DNA from: Lepturacanthus savala
Taxonomy: Eukaryota; Chordata; Actinopteri; Scombriformes; Trichiuridae
Reading direction: 5' to 3'
NCBI GenBank assembly: GCA_030544235.1
Contig: CM060471.1
Span: forward strand, 11,269,348 to 11,333,347
DNA: 64,000 nt
The notes under the pieces are model-generated. The model had not been told where the DNA came from, searched no databases, and saw only the letters and a program-made list of their open reading frames with translations. Positions 62,862 to 64,000 of the stretch are shown in pieces (positions within the stretch are counted from its first letter, which is position 1; each line of letters opens with the position of its first letter). The position numbers and the translations under genes are program-made.

Positions 62862-64000
62862 GGATAAAAAAGATCAATGTGCGACATGATTGTACAGACG
62901 TCTCCTGCAACTCCTTCATCTTCAGACATGAAACAAAGCACTGATCCATCCACCCAACCCTCCTGCTGCTGCTGAGAGAAGAGAAACTGAACAACTGAAC
63001 ATTGGTTTCTTTTGTATTTCTGGGCTCATATCGGCCACATAGAAAATTAGGCTTTGAGTGCATTCTTAACCTTGAAAACAAAGCCGAGGAAAACTACTTT
63101 TGTGGGTTTTCTGACATTTTCCACCATATCTTGTGGCCCTTTTCTTATAAGGACTCAGACGTTTCCATGACAACGGAGCAATCATCCACTGAGGAAGAAG
63201 ATTATGCAGCTAAAAACAATCAGAAATATCAAAATCATCTCAATATAATTTAACATCTTCTGTCTGAAGCTCCTCTCTGTAGCTCTATTAGAACAGACTC
63301 ATTAATATTAATGAGCCTCTCCTCTGATTGGCTGAGTTGAATATGACAACACAACTTCACAGGTTGTGACAGTTGATTTTAAGGCTCAGTTTCTGAATAC
63401 GAGCTGAAACACAGGGCAGTATTTATAGATCAAGAGCTTCTTTAAAGTCTATTTTAAGTCTCCTGCTATACTTTAAGTATTTCTCCAGTGAGGTTGTTGT
63501 TATTTACATAGCAATCCTGGCTTCTGTATTTCCTGATGACCTTTTCACACACAGGAACCATTATAATTAATTATATTTCCTTCCGTCTTCGTTCCTCAGT
63601 CACCGCTGTGACCTGGAAATGAGATGATATTCAGGAACCTTATTATGTATTATAATATGCAATTCTTAATATATAAATAATGATTCATACTCTTACAATT
63701 AACATACAGGTTCATGGTGATGATATGAGTGCAATTACAAATTCATCTCTATCTTTATTTTTTATGAACAGGACAAATCAGCAGGTTTGCAGGTGGCAAC
63801 TCCAGAGATGTCAGATACAGATCTGGAGCCGTCAGGATATATATTTAAATATATATATACTATACTATATACTATACATACATGGCTAATGGAGGAATGA
63901 GGAGCAGGTGCAGTAGGACTGAGACACTCTGACTGTCACTACTGAGGCTCTGAAAATAAATGTTAATAGATGCAGCAAATGGTAAATGGAGCATTTGTAC
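62862..64000. other. Right edge, no gene seen
   Basis: AT-rich with a CCTCTCCTCTGATTGGCTGAG stretch near 63315 that contains an inverted CCAAT box, and an ATATATATTTAAATATATAT tract near 63837-63858. Open frames are short and unremarkable. Confidence 0.35.

Overview
The window is nuclear DNA of a vertebrate, almost certainly a ray-finned (teleost) fish. The support is split genes with GT-AG introns, a serine-rich RNPS1, a fish-style CC chemokine, a class II GLUT of the SLC2A11 group, and a dense set of interspersed repeats of types common in fish (hAT, Tc1-like, piggyBac, LINE, tRNA-headed SINE) with very long TA and CA microsatellites.

Left part (1-12 kb): three host genes. A three-exon CC chemokine of 97 aa lies on the minus strand (688-2314) with a TATA box. 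A seven-exon rnps1 lies on the minus strand (4855-8486); its start codon is split by the first intron and one intron has a GC donor. An intronless 512-aa SLC2A11-like sugar transporter lies on the plus strand (9280-10818). They do not form an operon-like unit; chemokine signalling, splicing/exon-junction function and sugar transport are unrelated roles.

Middle (11.9-35.8 kb): a repeat-built region. A piggyBac 3' end and a broken LINE lead into a tandem segmental triplication with a unit of about 8.56 kb (13738-22295, 22296-29810, 29811-35789). Each full unit holds a TATA promoter and a long coiled-coil gene made of 117-nt modules, broken by stops and frameshifts shared between copies. Next come a TA microsatellite and a nest of DNA transposons: a ZBED1-like hAT inserted inside a second BED-type hAT, each with perfect 8-bp target duplications. 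A relic of the outer element at 50286-51221 still shows the empty insertion site. Copies 2 and 3 are joined by a deletion that fuses the hAT of copy 2 to the middle of the coiled-coil gene of copy 3.

Right part (35.8-64 kb): I could support no host exon. It is AT-rich intergenic or intronic DNA with MITEs, two SINEs, an 18-bp minisatellite of about 34 units, long perfect hairpins, one complete hAT-like element (56209-56843), a Tc1-like MITE, and a possible zinc-finger remnant near 57.2 kb.

The best candidate for something undescribed is the tandem coiled-coil/hAT unit: a TATA-promoted gene of 39-residue modules with a basic tail that I cannot assign to a named family. All predictions come from reading the sequence by eye; no alignment or database search was run.
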